NCBI RefSeq assembly: GCF_007991275.1
Contig: NZ_BJYA01000019.1
Span: forward strand, 18,114 to 82,113
DNA length: 64,000 nucleotides
DNA from: Alkalibacillus haloalkaliphilus
Lineage (GTDB): Bacteria; Bacillota; Bacilli; Bacillales; Alkalibacillaceae
Reading direction: 5' to 3'
How positions within the stretch are numbered: position 1 is the stretch's first letter; each line of letters opens with the position of its first letter. The position numbers and the translations under genes were made by a program. Positions 51,501 to 58,814 of the stretch are shown piece after piece. The notes under the pieces were generated by a model. It searched no databases. It saw nothing but the letters and a program-made list of their open reading frames with translations, and was not told the origin of the DNA.

Positions 51501-51840
51501 CAGCATACCCAATCACGGCGATTGGTGCTGCCACCTCAATGCCAGATATTTCTTTGATCGCTTCATATTGATCCACGCTGATTCCGCCATTTAGCCCGCT
51601 CAAATAGTTGGGTTCCAACAATTCTTTTTCTTCCGTTACACTACGGGAACCTTCTGGCCGAACAACAATATCATAAGAGGCACTCCACTGATTTTGTAAG
51701 GAATCAACGATGGTTCCTCTATTCGAATCCGAAAGACCAATTAAGTAAGTTAACCCAGCACTGATGATGAACGCACCAATTAATAACAAAATCAGTCGTT
51801 CTTTCTTCCGCCACCAATTCTGCCAAATAAATCGCATCAT
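48562..51840 (-). CDS. Large MacB/FtsX-type ABC transporter permease
   Basis: A 1092-residue permease. TM1 lies at about 14-36, followed by a very large extracytoplasmic domain (about 37-560), three helices of a first FtsX core (about 565-680), a second FtsX core (about 715-870, with RSEEISLLQAIGWRSSRIRG), and an extra helix near 900. It ends with an acidic linker (SEREEENESNESDEVTETKS) and a C-terminal ~110-residue domain. GWRPSQISKLLLFESIIVGL and the cited block are the paired FtsX motifs. Such mechanotransmission permeases export peptides or lipids. The start overlaps the ATPase stop by 4 nt. GC is visibly higher than in flanking DNA. Confidence 0.8.
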   Translation of the reverse strand: MMRFIWQNWWRKKERLILLLIGAFIISAGLTYLIGLSDSNRGTIVDSLQNQWSASYDIVVRPEGSRSVTEEKELLEPNYLSGLNGGISVDQYEAIKEISGIEVAAPIAVIGYADYETDFGSVELEEEGIYRKTQTVSVNNGIGIEEEISRYYFPYNVWDILDKGSEYGVGAPNFDLSVHNLSLLAGIDPEQEAKLIGLDEAILDRGSSRFFKDTDGYYFNENKGYHEFPIIVNNHAFVDKTVDITYERLDLPINDQNADELMEEVKNSGGQDYLHTVDGSEHHRSTYTGEEAFHAFISEMTGVDWETGNVIEHEEPSEDEADEAQTQAQQEGVTGIVFQSSQLNYEEIRSPYANRWPYSYQLKPVQNSEDVMGAYANQESFREPGLVAETYTELPRIKPDWIGFYDSSQLTISQDPTSELPMETYRPASAELVMDGDGQPVNPPQQLKPNGDPYSFLTDPPGMLTTIEAAEELIGHDEPISAIRVKVTGVTDMGEESQEILEQVASEIENQTGLITDITLGSSPQLALTYVPEVNDQEALGWLQQPWVNIGSSISIFRETKMSFTSILASVMIVAVVYVWSSGIVSLLNRRKEFAVLLSIGWRPSQISKLLLFESIIVGLFVALTSWMMLGFVYMNSASSISIDRFVMTGLFGFLIYLLGAAVPIWMTKRIRPYEAIQSGEISKTSKRMFRTRGLLTMAWSHFVGKWKRSLLSIISIALPTALLGLFLYITFQLRGVMYTSLLGEYVALEVGPTHYVAIVISLIIAILTTAEIIWQNVSERSEEISLLQAIGWRSSRIRGLILAEGMYSGFFASIVSMVGVVLTIYWIYGEFPVGELGFITLTGLIPVVVGLIGTIIPAERAVRILPNQGIQGSVSNRKVIEKRMKWGLGATAIALLGTFLFAMVQVAPNIETTSNDQTDHESEYSPTVGEVSEREEENESNESDEVTETKSETVSSQQEDYHLVLEEGQNSREVGYGVLSYSVERTHEDTIEGTDMKKVIIDFEFEILDNNMVKLRPKRDFYLMNSEERYRPTEVNITEVTGWEEEEWLKGIRDGKMVGTLTFEVPANTDENGLLFLNYSDYGRGIFVEFN

Positions 51841-52529
51841 AAGGAAACACCCACTTGATCCGATTGAACGGATCCATCTTTCATTGTAATGATTCGGTTG
51901 GCTTTAGATGCTAGAGCTGCATCATGCGTGACAAAAATCACCCCACACCCTTCCTCCTGATTCAACTGCTTCAATAACTCAAAGATGAGTTCCCCAGTTT
52001 CAGAGTCGAGGTTCCCAGTTGGTTCGTCCGCCAGTAGCCAGCTCGGTTTGTGCACAATCGCACGAGCAATCGCTACTCGTTGTTGTTGACCACCAGATAA
52101 TTGTGAGGGCAGCGAATTCACCTTATCCTCTAATCCCACTTGTGCTAACACTTCTTTTGCCCGCTGTTGCTTGTTATAGGGTACTTTTCTTGAGAACAAC
52201 GGAGTTAACACATTTTCAATAGCCGTGAGTGTAGGAAGCAAATGAAACTGCTGAAAGATAAATCCGATTTCTCCAAAGCGGAAATCGGCGATTTTATTTT
52301 TGCGTTTCTTTAAAATCTCTTCACCATCATAGGTAATTTTGCCGTTTGTCGGTTGATCCAACGTCCCCAACAAACTCAGCAAGGTCGACTTACCTGATCC
52401 AGAGGGTCCAATAATAGATGTGAATTCGCCGATATCAAACGATAAATTGTTTTCATTTAGTGCCGAAGTTTGTACTCCATCTCCCCTGTACACCTTTTCT
52501 ACATTTAAAAAGTTTATCTTGCGTATCAT
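51837..52529 (-). CDS. ABC transporter ATPase of the MacB/LolD type
   Basis: A 230-residue ATPase with Walker [12 protein letters not shown], the signature [15 protein letters not shown], Walker [17 protein letters not shown] and the switch His in [12 protein letters not shown]. The LolD/MacB-type motif [22 protein letters not shown] (read in part) is present. It pairs with the large permease, whose start overlaps its stop by 4 nt (ATGA). AAGGAGG precedes the ATG. A 21-codon microORF with its own ribosome site lies 65 nt upstream on the same strand. Confidence 0.87.
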   Translation of the reverse strand: MIRKINFLNVEKVYRGDGVQTSALNENNLSFDIGEFTSIIGPSGSGKSTLLSLLGTLDQPTNGKITYDGEEILKKRKNKIADFRFGEIGFIFQQFHLLPTLTAIENVLTPLFSRKVPYNKQQRAKEVLAQVGLEDKVNSLPSQLSGGQQQRVAIARAIVHKPSWLLADEPTGNLDSETGELIFELLKQLNQEEGCGVIFVTHDAALASKANRIITMKDGSVQSDQVGVSL

Positions 52530-52594
52530 GTAATCCTCCTTGTCAAGCTCATTCCACTATAAATAATTCCAGGTGAACTACCAGCTCCCCAAAC

Positions 52595-52660
52595 CTACAT
52601 TTCTCTTTTGGACAGTTGTGCTAAAGCATGTCTAGTTTTTCTACCACCTTTTTTATTCAT
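52595..52660 (-). CDS. MicroORF encoding a 21-residue cationic peptide
   Basis: ATG at 52660 to TAG at 52595 encodes 21 residues, beginning MNKKGGRKTRHALAQL and ending SKREM, with net charge about +6 or more and no hydrophobic stretch. GAGGTGG lies 6 nt before the ATG, and the dyad promoter element is just upstream. It could be a leader peptide, a regulatory uORF or a gene-encoded peptide handled by the ABC exporter. No family was recognised, and coding status rests on the ribosome site, promoter and position only. Confidence 0.4.
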   Translation of the reverse strand: MNKKGGRKTRHALAQLSKREM

Positions 52661-52689
52661 CTGTTCCACCTCATTTTTTCAAAAAATTC

Positions 52690-52718
52690 CAACTATTACA
52701 TATATATTAACATAGTTA
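52690..52718 (-). promoter_or_regulatory. Dyad promoter element of the ABC module (copy B)
   Basis: CAACTAT (52690-52696) and ATAGTTA (52712-52718) flank a 15-bp TATATA-rich centre, as in copy A at 48177-48205. Similarity extends through the flanking CACCTCAT, AAAAATTC and CATGAGT tracts. Confidence 0.6.
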
Positions 52719-52781
52719 GTTTGGCATGAGTTAAAAGAAACTAATAAATTAACAGCGTAAAGGATCAATGGAATTAGACAA

Positions 52782-52822
52782 AAAAAGCTGGACCTTATTC
52801 TCATCATAAGGTCCAGCTTTTT
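52782..52822 (-). terminator. Terminator of tRNA-Ala
   Basis: A perfect 17-bp stem, 52782-52798 with 52806-52822, begins AAAAAGCTGGACC on the + strand. The T-run at the left end serves the leftward tRNA gene. Confidence 0.92.
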
Positions 52823-52840
52823 GCTTGAATTAATCAATAA

Positions 52841-52913
52841 TGGAGCATGTCGGGCTCGAACCGACGACCTTCGCGCTGCCAGCACGACGCTCTCCCAGCT
52901 GAGCTAATGCCCC
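52841..52913 (-). tRNA. tRNA-Ala, anticodon GGC
   Basis: A complete 73-nt cloverleaf on the minus strand: acceptor GGGGCAT/ATGCTCC, D-arm GCTC-AGCTGGGA-GAGC, anticodon stem TCGTG/CGCGA with loop CTGGCAG (anticodon GGC), T-arm GTCGG-TTCGAGC-CCGAC and discriminator A. The 3' CCA is not encoded. GGC reads GCC and GCU codons. A strong terminator follows, so it is a single-gene unit. The intact 3' end has no adjacent integrase or duplicated attachment sequence in view. Confidence 0.95.
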
Positions 52914-52971
52914 TTTCAAAATAATTACGAAAACATTATATCATAATTATTTTTTAAATCTAAAGAAGATT

Positions 52972-53106
52972 TTAATCACCCTTCTCTTCTTGTTCATGCT
53001 GCATACTCCAATACTGAACATGTGGTAATCGATAGTAAATCCAATATTCTTTAACCATCGTAACACTTACGAATGATAATAAAGTCCAATCGACATCTTT
53101 AAGCAT
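52972..53106 (-). CDS. Hypothetical 44-residue protein
   Basis: A short ORF, MLKDVDWTLLSFVSVTMVKE then YWIYYRLPHVQYW and an acidic tail (EQEEKGD). It has a moderately hydrophobic N-terminal half and four to five aromatic residues in the centre. GGGAGG lies 6 nt before the ATG at 53106, better than for most annotated genes here, which supports translation. No family was recognised. It lies between tRNA-Ala and the YckD-like gene. Confidence 0.55.
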   Translation of the reverse strand: MLKDVDWTLLSFVSVTMVKEYWIYYRLPHVQYWSMQHEQEEKGD

Positions 53107-53237
53107 ATGAACCCTCCCATACACTTCTCATACCCTTCTTAAAAAATATGTAACAAAAGGCTTGTCATATAACGAGTATTAATTTCAAAAAGTAGCACAC
53201 GTTAATATATGACAAAAATTTCAATGAGGTGATGATT

Positions 53238-53582
53238 ATGACAAAGAGGGTTAGCCTTCTAATTGGTTCAGCACTTGTTGTACTTCTAATGACAGTTGGA
53301 CTGCTGACGACACAAGCAGGAGCAGAAGAATCTGAAGTTAACGAGGATGTTGAACTAACTGAGGAACAACGAGCAGAAATGGAAGCTCTACACCACAATG
53401 CTTTTGACCAGCACAAAGTTATTATTGAGAAGTATGTAGAGTATGGTGTTTTCACTGATGAGAAAGGCGAGAAAATGAAGTCTTACTTAGATGAACGATT
53501 TGAAAAACTAAAGGAAAATGACTTCATTCCAAAAATGGACCACAAACATCATAAGAAAAAGAAAGACGACAATGACTCATAG
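53238..53582 (+). CDS. YckD-like secreted protein (DUF2680)
   Basis: A 114-residue secreted protein. The signal peptide is LLIGSALVVLLMTVGLLTTQAGA, with probable cleavage after QAGA. The mature part has the DUF2680/YckD pattern HKVIIEKYVEYGVFTDEKGEKMKSYLDERFE and ends in a His/Lys-rich tail (HKHHKKKKDD) that could bind metal. The function is unknown. ATG at 53238 follows GAGGTG. A terminator follows. Confidence 0.75.
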   Translation: MTKRVSLLIGSALVVLLMTVGLLTTQAGAEESEVNEDVELTEEQRAEMEALHHNAFDQHKVIIEKYVEYGVFTDEKGEKMKSYLDERFEKLKENDFIPKMDHKHHKKKKDDNDS

Positions 53583-53589
53583 CTTTCAC

Positions 53590-53623
53590 ACCACCAAGGA
53601 TTTCATGCTTTGGTGGTATTTTG
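53590..53623 (+). terminator. Terminator of the YckD-like gene
   Basis: ACCACCAA (53590-53597) pairs with TTGGTGGT (53610-53617), followed by ATTTTG. Confidence 0.8.
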
Positions 53624-53688
53624 TTAGATCGCCAATCATACTTGCATTTAGCAAAACATAAAATGGTCATGAGATAAGGAGTGATCTT

Positions 53689-54498
53689 ATGACCATTAGG
53701 CGAGGGACACATATTATACATACTGTACGACCTGGTGATTCAGTATTTTATTTAGCGCAACGATACGATAGTGAGATTGATGCTATAGTCGAAGCTAATG
53801 GGCTATACCCACCATTCAATGAATTGTATATGCTAGAACCTGGTCAAGTACTTGTTATTCCAAAGACCATAGCTACTGAAATTGAAAACTATTATGTAGT
53901 TCAGTATGGAGACACCATTGGACAATTAGCAAATCGTTTCAATGTTGAACCCGAACTATTAAGTGGTATAAACCGAACGATACACAACCCTGATTATTTA
54001 GATGCTAATCAGCAGATTCTGCTACCGTCTTTCATCTATGAAGTAGAGCGTGGCGATACGTTAGCTAATATATCTCAAAGAACTGGTATACCTATTGAAA
54101 CGATTTTACGAGCTAATTTCAATCGACCGGCCATTTCTGAAGATGTTATTTATGAGGGGATACAAATCATCATTCCGTTGCCAAACTCCGAAAATATTGT
54201 CGTGCTACTCCCTCTTCCTGGTACAGAAATTCATGATGGTGCGACTCTAGAAGGGTTTGCACGAACTTTTGAAGGAAATGTGTTGTACCGTCTCGTTGAT
54301 GCGAATAATACCGTTGTCACCGAGGAATCCTTTACAACTACTAGATATGGGGCACCTTCATATAGTCAGTTTCTAGATCAAATCGAATTTGACAGAGAAC
54401 CTACTAGTCCTTTAGGTGAATTACAAGTCTACTCTCGTAGTGCTCAAGATGGATCAATACAAGATTTAGTGCAAGTGAGAGTATGGTTTAACTCTTAA
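53689..54498 (+). CDS. LysM repeat protein with C-terminal Gmad2 domain
   Basis: A 269-residue protein with three LysM domains: about 10-58 (HTVRPGDSVFYLAQRY), 68-112 (YVVQYGDTIGQLANRFNVEP) and 117-164 (YEVERGDTLANISQRTGIP). A C-terminal Gmad2 immunoglobulin-like domain (about 170-269) starts IVVLLPLPGTEIHDGATLEG. LysM binds peptidoglycan; Gmad2 occurs in germination-type proteins. There is no signal peptide, which is common in proteins that reach the spore surface from the mother cell. ATAAGGAGTG precedes the ATG. Confidence 0.8.
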   Translation: MTIRRGTHIIHTVRPGDSVFYLAQRYDSEIDAIVEANGLYPPFNELYMLEPGQVLVIPKTIATEIENYYVVQYGDTIGQLANRFNVEPELLSGINRTIHNPDYLDANQQILLPSFIYEVERGDTLANISQRTGIPIETILRANFNRPAISEDVIYEGIQIIIPLPNSENIVVLLPLPGTEIHDGATLEGFARTFEGNVLYRLVDANNTVVTEESFTTTRYGAPSYSQFLDQIEFDREPTSPLGELQVYSRSAQDGSIQDLVQVRVWFNS

Positions 54499-54505
54499 TA
54501 TGGAA

Positions 54506-54534
54506 AAAGGCAGCCAAATGCATGGCTGCCTTTC
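54506..54534. terminator. Terminator after the LysM-Gmad2 gene
   Basis: AAAGGCAGCCA (54506-54516) pairs with TGGCTGCCTTT (54523-54533). It lies between convergent genes. Confidence 0.88.
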
Positions 54535-54544
54535 TATATAGAGC

Positions 54545-55288
54545 TTATTGTGCTTTAAACATTTGTGTCCAATACGTTGAACCATTTCCTTCAACATACC
54601 CAACACCAATGTGTGTGAACTGATCACTCAAGATGTTCTCACGGTGACCATCGCTGTTCATCCACCCTTGCATCACTGCCTCAGGTGAACGTTGACCCAT
54701 CGCAATGTTTTCACCTGCTGTGCGATAATCAACACCATAATGGTCCATCATATCAAATGGAGAACCATAAGTCGGTGATTGGTGACTGAAATAGTTTTGA
54801 TCAGCCATGTCTTGTGACTTCGCACGCGCAACATCACTTAGTTCCCCTGATAACTCTAACGGTTGTAAACCTCTTTGTTCTCTCTCTTCATTCACTAGAT
54901 TTACAACTTGTTGTTCAAATTCATGAACATCATTATTTGACGAATCATCATTTGTGCTTTCTTCTTGATTTGATTCGTTATTTTCTGTTTCTTGTTCTGG
55001 TTCATTAGCATCCTCTGTTGGTTCTTGAGGCTCTTCAACCGGTTCTGTCGGTTCATTTACTTCCTCTTGCTCTGTCGGTTGCTGGTTCCAGTTAATGTCC
55101 CACTCTAATTGATCAAAGAAGCTATTAATCTCTTGAATATTAAACCCTAGAGATTGTTGGTTACTTTGACTTTTAACTTCATAAGTGATTTCGTAAGGAC
55201 TTGTACTTTCATCTGCTTGTACAGGTCCAACAACTAACACTGCAGATACAACAATTGCTGCTAATGTCAATAATACTGGTCTTAACAT
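54545..55288 (-). CDS. CAP (SCP-like) domain extracellular protein, paralog 2
   Basis: A 247-residue secreted protein: signal peptide (LLTLAAIVVSAVLVVGPVQA), a short folded or linear part, a long Glu/Pro/Asn-rich linker with EPTEPVEEPQEPTEDANEPE, and a C-terminal CAP domain. The CAP domain is very close to that at 44088-44795: both have NYF(S/D)HQSPTYGSPF, GENIAMGQRSPE and GWMNSDGHR. It is a YkwD-type protein of unknown activity, likely wall-associated or secreted. AGGAGGG precedes the ATG. Confidence 0.85.
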   Translation of the reverse strand: MLRPVLLTLAAIVVSAVLVVGPVQADESTSPYEITYEVKSQSNQQSLGFNIQEINSFFDQLEWDINWNQQPTEQEEVNEPTEPVEEPQEPTEDANEPEQETENNESNQEESTNDDSSNNDVHEFEQQVVNLVNEEREQRGLQPLELSGELSDVARAKSQDMADQNYFSHQSPTYGSPFDMMDHYGVDYRTAGENIAMGQRSPEAVMQGWMNSDGHRENILSDQFTHIGVGYVEGNGSTYWTQMFKAQ

Positions 55289-55439
55289 ATTTGAATTACC
55301 CTCCTATGTTATTGACCCCCAACTCACATTATGGTTCGAACTTTCTTTAACCTCAATTACATTCACATTACTAATTAATTACAAACGGAGCAAAAAGCCA
55401 AACCCCTTCTGACACAAAAGGTTTCATCACTTTGTTAAT

Positions 55440-55646
55440 TTAATCCAAGTAGTGCTGCCTCCGTGTTGACCATATTAAAACAAATAGCCAACCTAATAAC
55501 GTCCATCCTACTATTAAATTTAAAGTCATAATCCACATCTTGTATTGATGCTGATGCTTAATGGCCATCAATGTTGGCGTAAAATACAGTAATAAAACGA
55601 ATGCAAAAAAAATAGCTATGACTAAGTATAAAGCGAAGATATCCAC
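55440..55646 (-). CDS. Superinfection-immunity-type small membrane protein
   Basis: A 68-residue protein with two transmembrane helices and the pattern of the Imm_superinfect family: LLYFTPTLMAIKHQHQYKMW followed by IMTLNLIVGWTLLGWLFVLI and the end WSTRR. T4 Imm, the family founder, blocks phage DNA entry. Most bacterial members are chromosomal with unproven roles. No phage gene is adjacent, so a defence role is not implied here. Confidence 0.65.
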   Translation of the reverse strand: MDIFALYLVIAIFFAFVLLLYFTPTLMAIKHQHQYKMWIMTLNLIVGWTLLGWLFVLIWSTRRQHYLD

Positions 55647-55680
55647 CGAATACCCCCTTAGCTAGCACACCATTTAGATC

Positions 55681-57156
55681 CTACGATTCTAACTTAGGCT
55701 CTCTTCTCTCTCGTGTTGCTTGTTCATAGCTATATGCGATTTCAATTAATTGCGGCTCTGAAAAGGCCGTTCCTGTAAAAGTAATACCTACAGGTTCCCC
55801 TTCATTCGTAAAACCAGCCGGGACAGTAATGGACGGGTAACCTGCTTTAGCAGGAATAGCTGCTCCTAAATTATTAGGCGTGACTATGGCATCAAGGTTA
55901 TGTTCATTCAGTGTAAAATCAATACCTTCTTCCTTAGTTAAGTACTGATCTTCCAATAACTCATTTAAATAATCTGGTTCGGTTAAAAGCCCAGATGTTT
56001 TAGACGCTTCATCAAACCACTTCTGACCATATAGTAACATTTCGTCTTTATGTTTAAGATTGTACTGAATAATATCATCAAATGATTGAACTGGTAAATC
56101 ATTCGAAACAGTTTTTAAATAATGGTTCAAGCCATTTTTAAATTCATGAATCATTACGCCTAATCCCCAGTTGTGTTTAGTCGTCGGAATTTCAACGCGA
56201 TCAATTACCTCAGCGCCACTCGCTCTTAACTGATTGATCGCCTTATCCATAAATTGTTGTTTCTCTTCACTTATGGATTCAAAGTAATGATCTCTCGCAA
56301 TTCCGATGCGCTTTCCTTTCAGACCATTTATATTAAGTGAACGCGTTAAATCAATTTGGCTTAATTGTTTTGCACTTCCAGTAGCTTCATCATCGACATC
56401 CTGCCCAATAATTGATTGAAAAATATAAACTGCATCTGAGACAGACTTAGCAATCGGCCCTGCCGTATCTTGAGTATGTGAGATAGGAATAATACCACTT
56501 CGACTAACCGTTCCAACTGTTGGCTTAATGCCAACCAATGCATGCTGACTAGAAGGGCTTAAAATTGATCCAGACGTTTCAGTTCCAATCGCACCCGTCA
56601 CAAAATTAGCAGCCACTGCTGCAGCAGAGCCAGCACTTGAACCACCTGTATCCAATTGTCCTGGGCCATAAGGATTCAACACTTGTCCACCTCTTGAACT
56701 ATAACCATTTGGCATTCCAACAGTCATAAAGTTCGCCCATTCAGTTAAATTAGCTTTACCTAAAATGATGGCACCTGCTTGACGTAATTGCTTCACAAGA
56801 AAAGCATCGTTTTTTGCCACATGATCTTGCAGTGCGAGTGAACCAGCTGTTGTGTGCATTTTGTCTCCTGTATCGATATTATCCTTTACAACGACTGGGA
56901 TTCCGTGAAGTGGCCCTCTAACACCCTTACTTAATCGTTCTTCATCTAATGATTCTGCAATAAGTAAAGCATCTGGGTTAAGTTCTGCCAATGCGTTAAT
57001 GTTTTCACCAGATTGGTCATGCTTGGCAACTCTTTCAAAATACATTAGTACAAGCTCGCGTGATGTTAAATCCCCCTTTGAAAGCATCTCTTGTATTTGA
57101 TCAATTGAGGACTCTTTAATTCTTTGAAATAACTGAGATAATTTTGGATTTGCCAC
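55681..57156 (-). CDS. Amidase (amidase signature family)
   Basis: A 491-residue amidase-signature enzyme. The catalytic Lys is in PVVVKDNIDT, the Gly/Ser-rich signature is DTGGSSAGSAAAVAANFVTG, and the nucleophile region is GTETSGSILSPSSQ. It hydrolyses an amide of unknown identity. A long helical C-terminal insertion (KNGLNHYLKTVSNDLPVQSF) is typical of the larger amidases of Bacillus. GTG at 57156 is used, since the AGAGGTG ribosome site includes the alternative GTG at 57165. It stands alone. Confidence 0.83.
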   Translation of the reverse strand: MANPKLSQLFQRIKESSIDQIQEMLSKGDLTSRELVLMYFERVAKHDQSGENINALAELNPDALLIAESLDEERLSKGVRGPLHGIPVVVKDNIDTGDKMHTTAGSLALQDHVAKNDAFLVKQLRQAGAIILGKANLTEWANFMTVGMPNGYSSRGGQVLNPYGPGQLDTGGSSAGSAAAVAANFVTGAIGTETSGSILSPSSQHALVGIKPTVGTVSRSGIIPISHTQDTAGPIAKSVSDAVYIFQSIIGQDVDDEATGSAKQLSQIDLTRSLNINGLKGKRIGIARDHYFESISEEKQQFMDKAINQLRASGAEVIDRVEIPTTKHNWGLGVMIHEFKNGLNHYLKTVSNDLPVQSFDDIIQYNLKHKDEMLLYGQKWFDEASKTSGLLTEPDYLNELLEDQYLTKEEGIDFTLNEHNLDAIVTPNNLGAAIPAKAGYPSITVPAGFTNEGEPVGITFTGTAFSEPQLIEIAYSYEQATRERREPKLES

Positions 57157-57296
57157 TATTAACACCTCTTTAAATTTTCTGTTTTATTCATTTAATCAAT
57201 TAATAAACTAAAATGCTATCGATTCATTCTATGTTCTGTATGATTTTCTCAAAAACGCCAAGTCTATAAGAGAGACCATTTGAAAGGTTGAACTCT

Positions 57297-58349
57297 ATGA
57301 ACAAAGTATTTTTCCTCATCGTGTTAATTGGCGTTCCTTCATCAGCTGCTGGATCTATACTTGGCTGGGATCCGACTTGGATGTTCGGCGTATATAGTAT
57401 TACTATTTTAGGATTAGCATCTTACATCGGGCGTTCAACCGACAGCTTATCAGTCATTGCTGGACCAAGAATTGGCGGACTTTTAAGCGTGACGTTTGGT
57501 AATGCTGTTGAATTAACCATCTCTATATTTGCATTAATGGCTGGTTATTTACATATTGTTTTAGCCTCTTTAACCGGTGCCGTTATTAGTAACTTATTAC
57601 TTGTTGCAGGTACGTCTTTCTTTATAGGCGGAATTAAGTATAAACGCCAACAATTTAACATTTATGATGCGAGACACAATATTGGCTTACTCATGTTTTC
57701 TGTCGTCGTTTCTTTTGTTTTCCCTTTTATCTTCTCCGGAAAGATTAGTGATGATGAAATATTGTGGCTAAGTGGTGGAATTGCGATCATCATGCTCCTC
57801 TTATACTTTTCTGCATTATTTTTTAGACTTGTGACTCATAGAGGGGTTTACGCAGAAAAGGAAGATTCAGGGCAAGAACAAGAAACACCTGAATGGGGCA
57901 AATGGAAATCGATTATTATATTAGCTGCATCTGCGATTACCGTTGCCCTTGTTAGTGACCAATTAGTTGATACGTTTGAAGATGTGGCGGAGTCCTTCGG
58001 TTGGAGTGAAGTATTTATCGGAATCATTATCGTTGCCATCATTGGTAACTTCGCTGAAAATATTGCCGCAATCTATATGGCATTACAAAATAAAATTAAT
58101 GTGTCAGTAGAAATTGCAGTCGGGTCGACATTACAAATTGCTATGTTCGTTACACCTATTTTAGTATTGTTATCCTTTATGTTCGCTACACCAATGCCAC
58201 TCGTGTTTCCAACAGAAGCTTTAATCTCGATGTTGCTCTCAGTTTTCTTAGCAACTTTTATTATGAATGACGGTGACACAAACTGGTTTGAAGGTTTGAC
58301 ACTTATGTGTGCTTACATCATCATTGCAATCGGTTTTTACTTTATTTAA
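57297..58349 (+). CDS. yfkE: Ca2+/H+ antiporter, CaCA/CAX family (YfkE/ChaA-like)
   Basis: A 350-residue exchanger with 11 helices in two inverted repeats joined by an acidic loop (EKEDSGQEQETPEWG). The two alpha repeats are visible: FGNAVELTISIFALMAGY in the first and GNFAENIAAIYMALQNKINVSVEIAVGS in the second, each with the conserved Glu (GNAVE and GNFAEN). The CAX type suits calcium efflux. ATG at 57297 lies 9 nt after GAAAGG. The yjbQ-like gene follows after 33 nt. Confidence 0.87.
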   Translation: MNKVFFLIVLIGVPSSAAGSILGWDPTWMFGVYSITILGLASYIGRSTDSLSVIAGPRIGGLLSVTFGNAVELTISIFALMAGYLHIVLASLTGAVISNLLLVAGTSFFIGGIKYKRQQFNIYDARHNIGLLMFSVVVSFVFPFIFSGKISDDEILWLSGGIAIIMLLLYFSALFFRLVTHRGVYAEKEDSGQEQETPEWGKWKSIIILAASAITVALVSDQLVDTFEDVAESFGWSEVFIGIIIVAIIGNFAENIAAIYMALQNKINVSVEIAVGSTLQIAMFVTPILVLLSFMFATPMPLVFPTEALISMLLSVFLATFIMNDGDTNWFEGLTLMCAYIIIAIGFYFI

Positions 58350-58382
58350 GATGGAGAAAAGCTTTCACAAGGGGAGATGTAC

Positions 58383-58781
58383 ATGTTAAAAACATTTCAT
58401 TTAAACACTAGTCATCATGACCAAATGATTGATGTTACGAATGAAGTTGAAGGTTGGATTCGTGAAGAAGGCATTAAAGAAGGCTTAATTGTCGTCTCTT
58501 CTCTTCATACAACAGCTGGGTTTACGGTTAATGAAAATGCTGACCCTGACGTTAAAACTGACATGCTAAGGCGTTTCCGTGAGGCCTATCCATGGGATGA
58601 CCCACAAGATCGACATATGGAAGGCAACACAGCTGCCCATATGAAAACGAGTACTGTTGGCCATTCGCAAACGTTAATTATTGAAAATGGAAGACTCGCC
58701 CTCGGTACTTGGCAAGGGTTATATTTCTGTGAGTTTGATGGACCAAGACAAAGAAAATATGTAGCGAAAATCATTCAATAA
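58383..58781 (+). CDS. yjbQ: YjbQ family protein (UPF0047, secondary thiamine-phosphate synthase type)
   Basis: A 132-residue protein with the UPF0047/YjbQ pattern: [21 protein letters not shown] and [20 protein letters not shown] and [18 protein letters not shown]. The H-T-T-A and GNTAAH motifs are near the active site. Relatives complement E. coli thiE mutants weakly, but the real role is unknown. ATG at 58383 lies 6 nt after AAGGGGAG. It is probably co-transcribed with yfkE. Confidence 0.85.
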   Translation: MLKTFHLNTSHHDQMIDVTNEVEGWIREEGIKEGLIVVSSLHTTAGFTVNENADPDVKTDMLRRFREAYPWDDPQDRHMEGNTAAHMKTSTVGHSQTLIIENGRLALGTWQGLYFCEFDGPRQRKYVAKIIQ

Positions 58782-58787
58782 ACTGTT

Positions 58788-58814
58788 AGGCTCTTGATTT
58801 CATCTCAAGAGCCT
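58788..58814. terminator. Terminator after yjbQ
   Basis: AGGCTCTTGA (58788-58797) pairs with TCAAGAGCCT (58805-58814). The T-tract is interrupted (GTTTGTTC), so it may be weak. Its right arm overlaps the end of the convergent SRPBCC gene. Confidence 0.65.

Noticed and set aside
52679..52885. 68-codon ORF crossing the tRNA-Ala gene
   Set aside because: It reads through the tRNA and its terminator and contains the dyad promoter; it is a chance frame.
52841..52913. Integrated element at the tRNA-Ala 3' end
   Set aside because: No integrase gene and no repeated tRNA 3' segment were seen on either side, despite the nearby GC-shifted module.
55440..55646. Prophage remnant based on the superinfection-immunity-type protein
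   Set aside because: No integrase, capsid, tail or lysis genes flank it, and this family is widespread in bacterial chromosomes.
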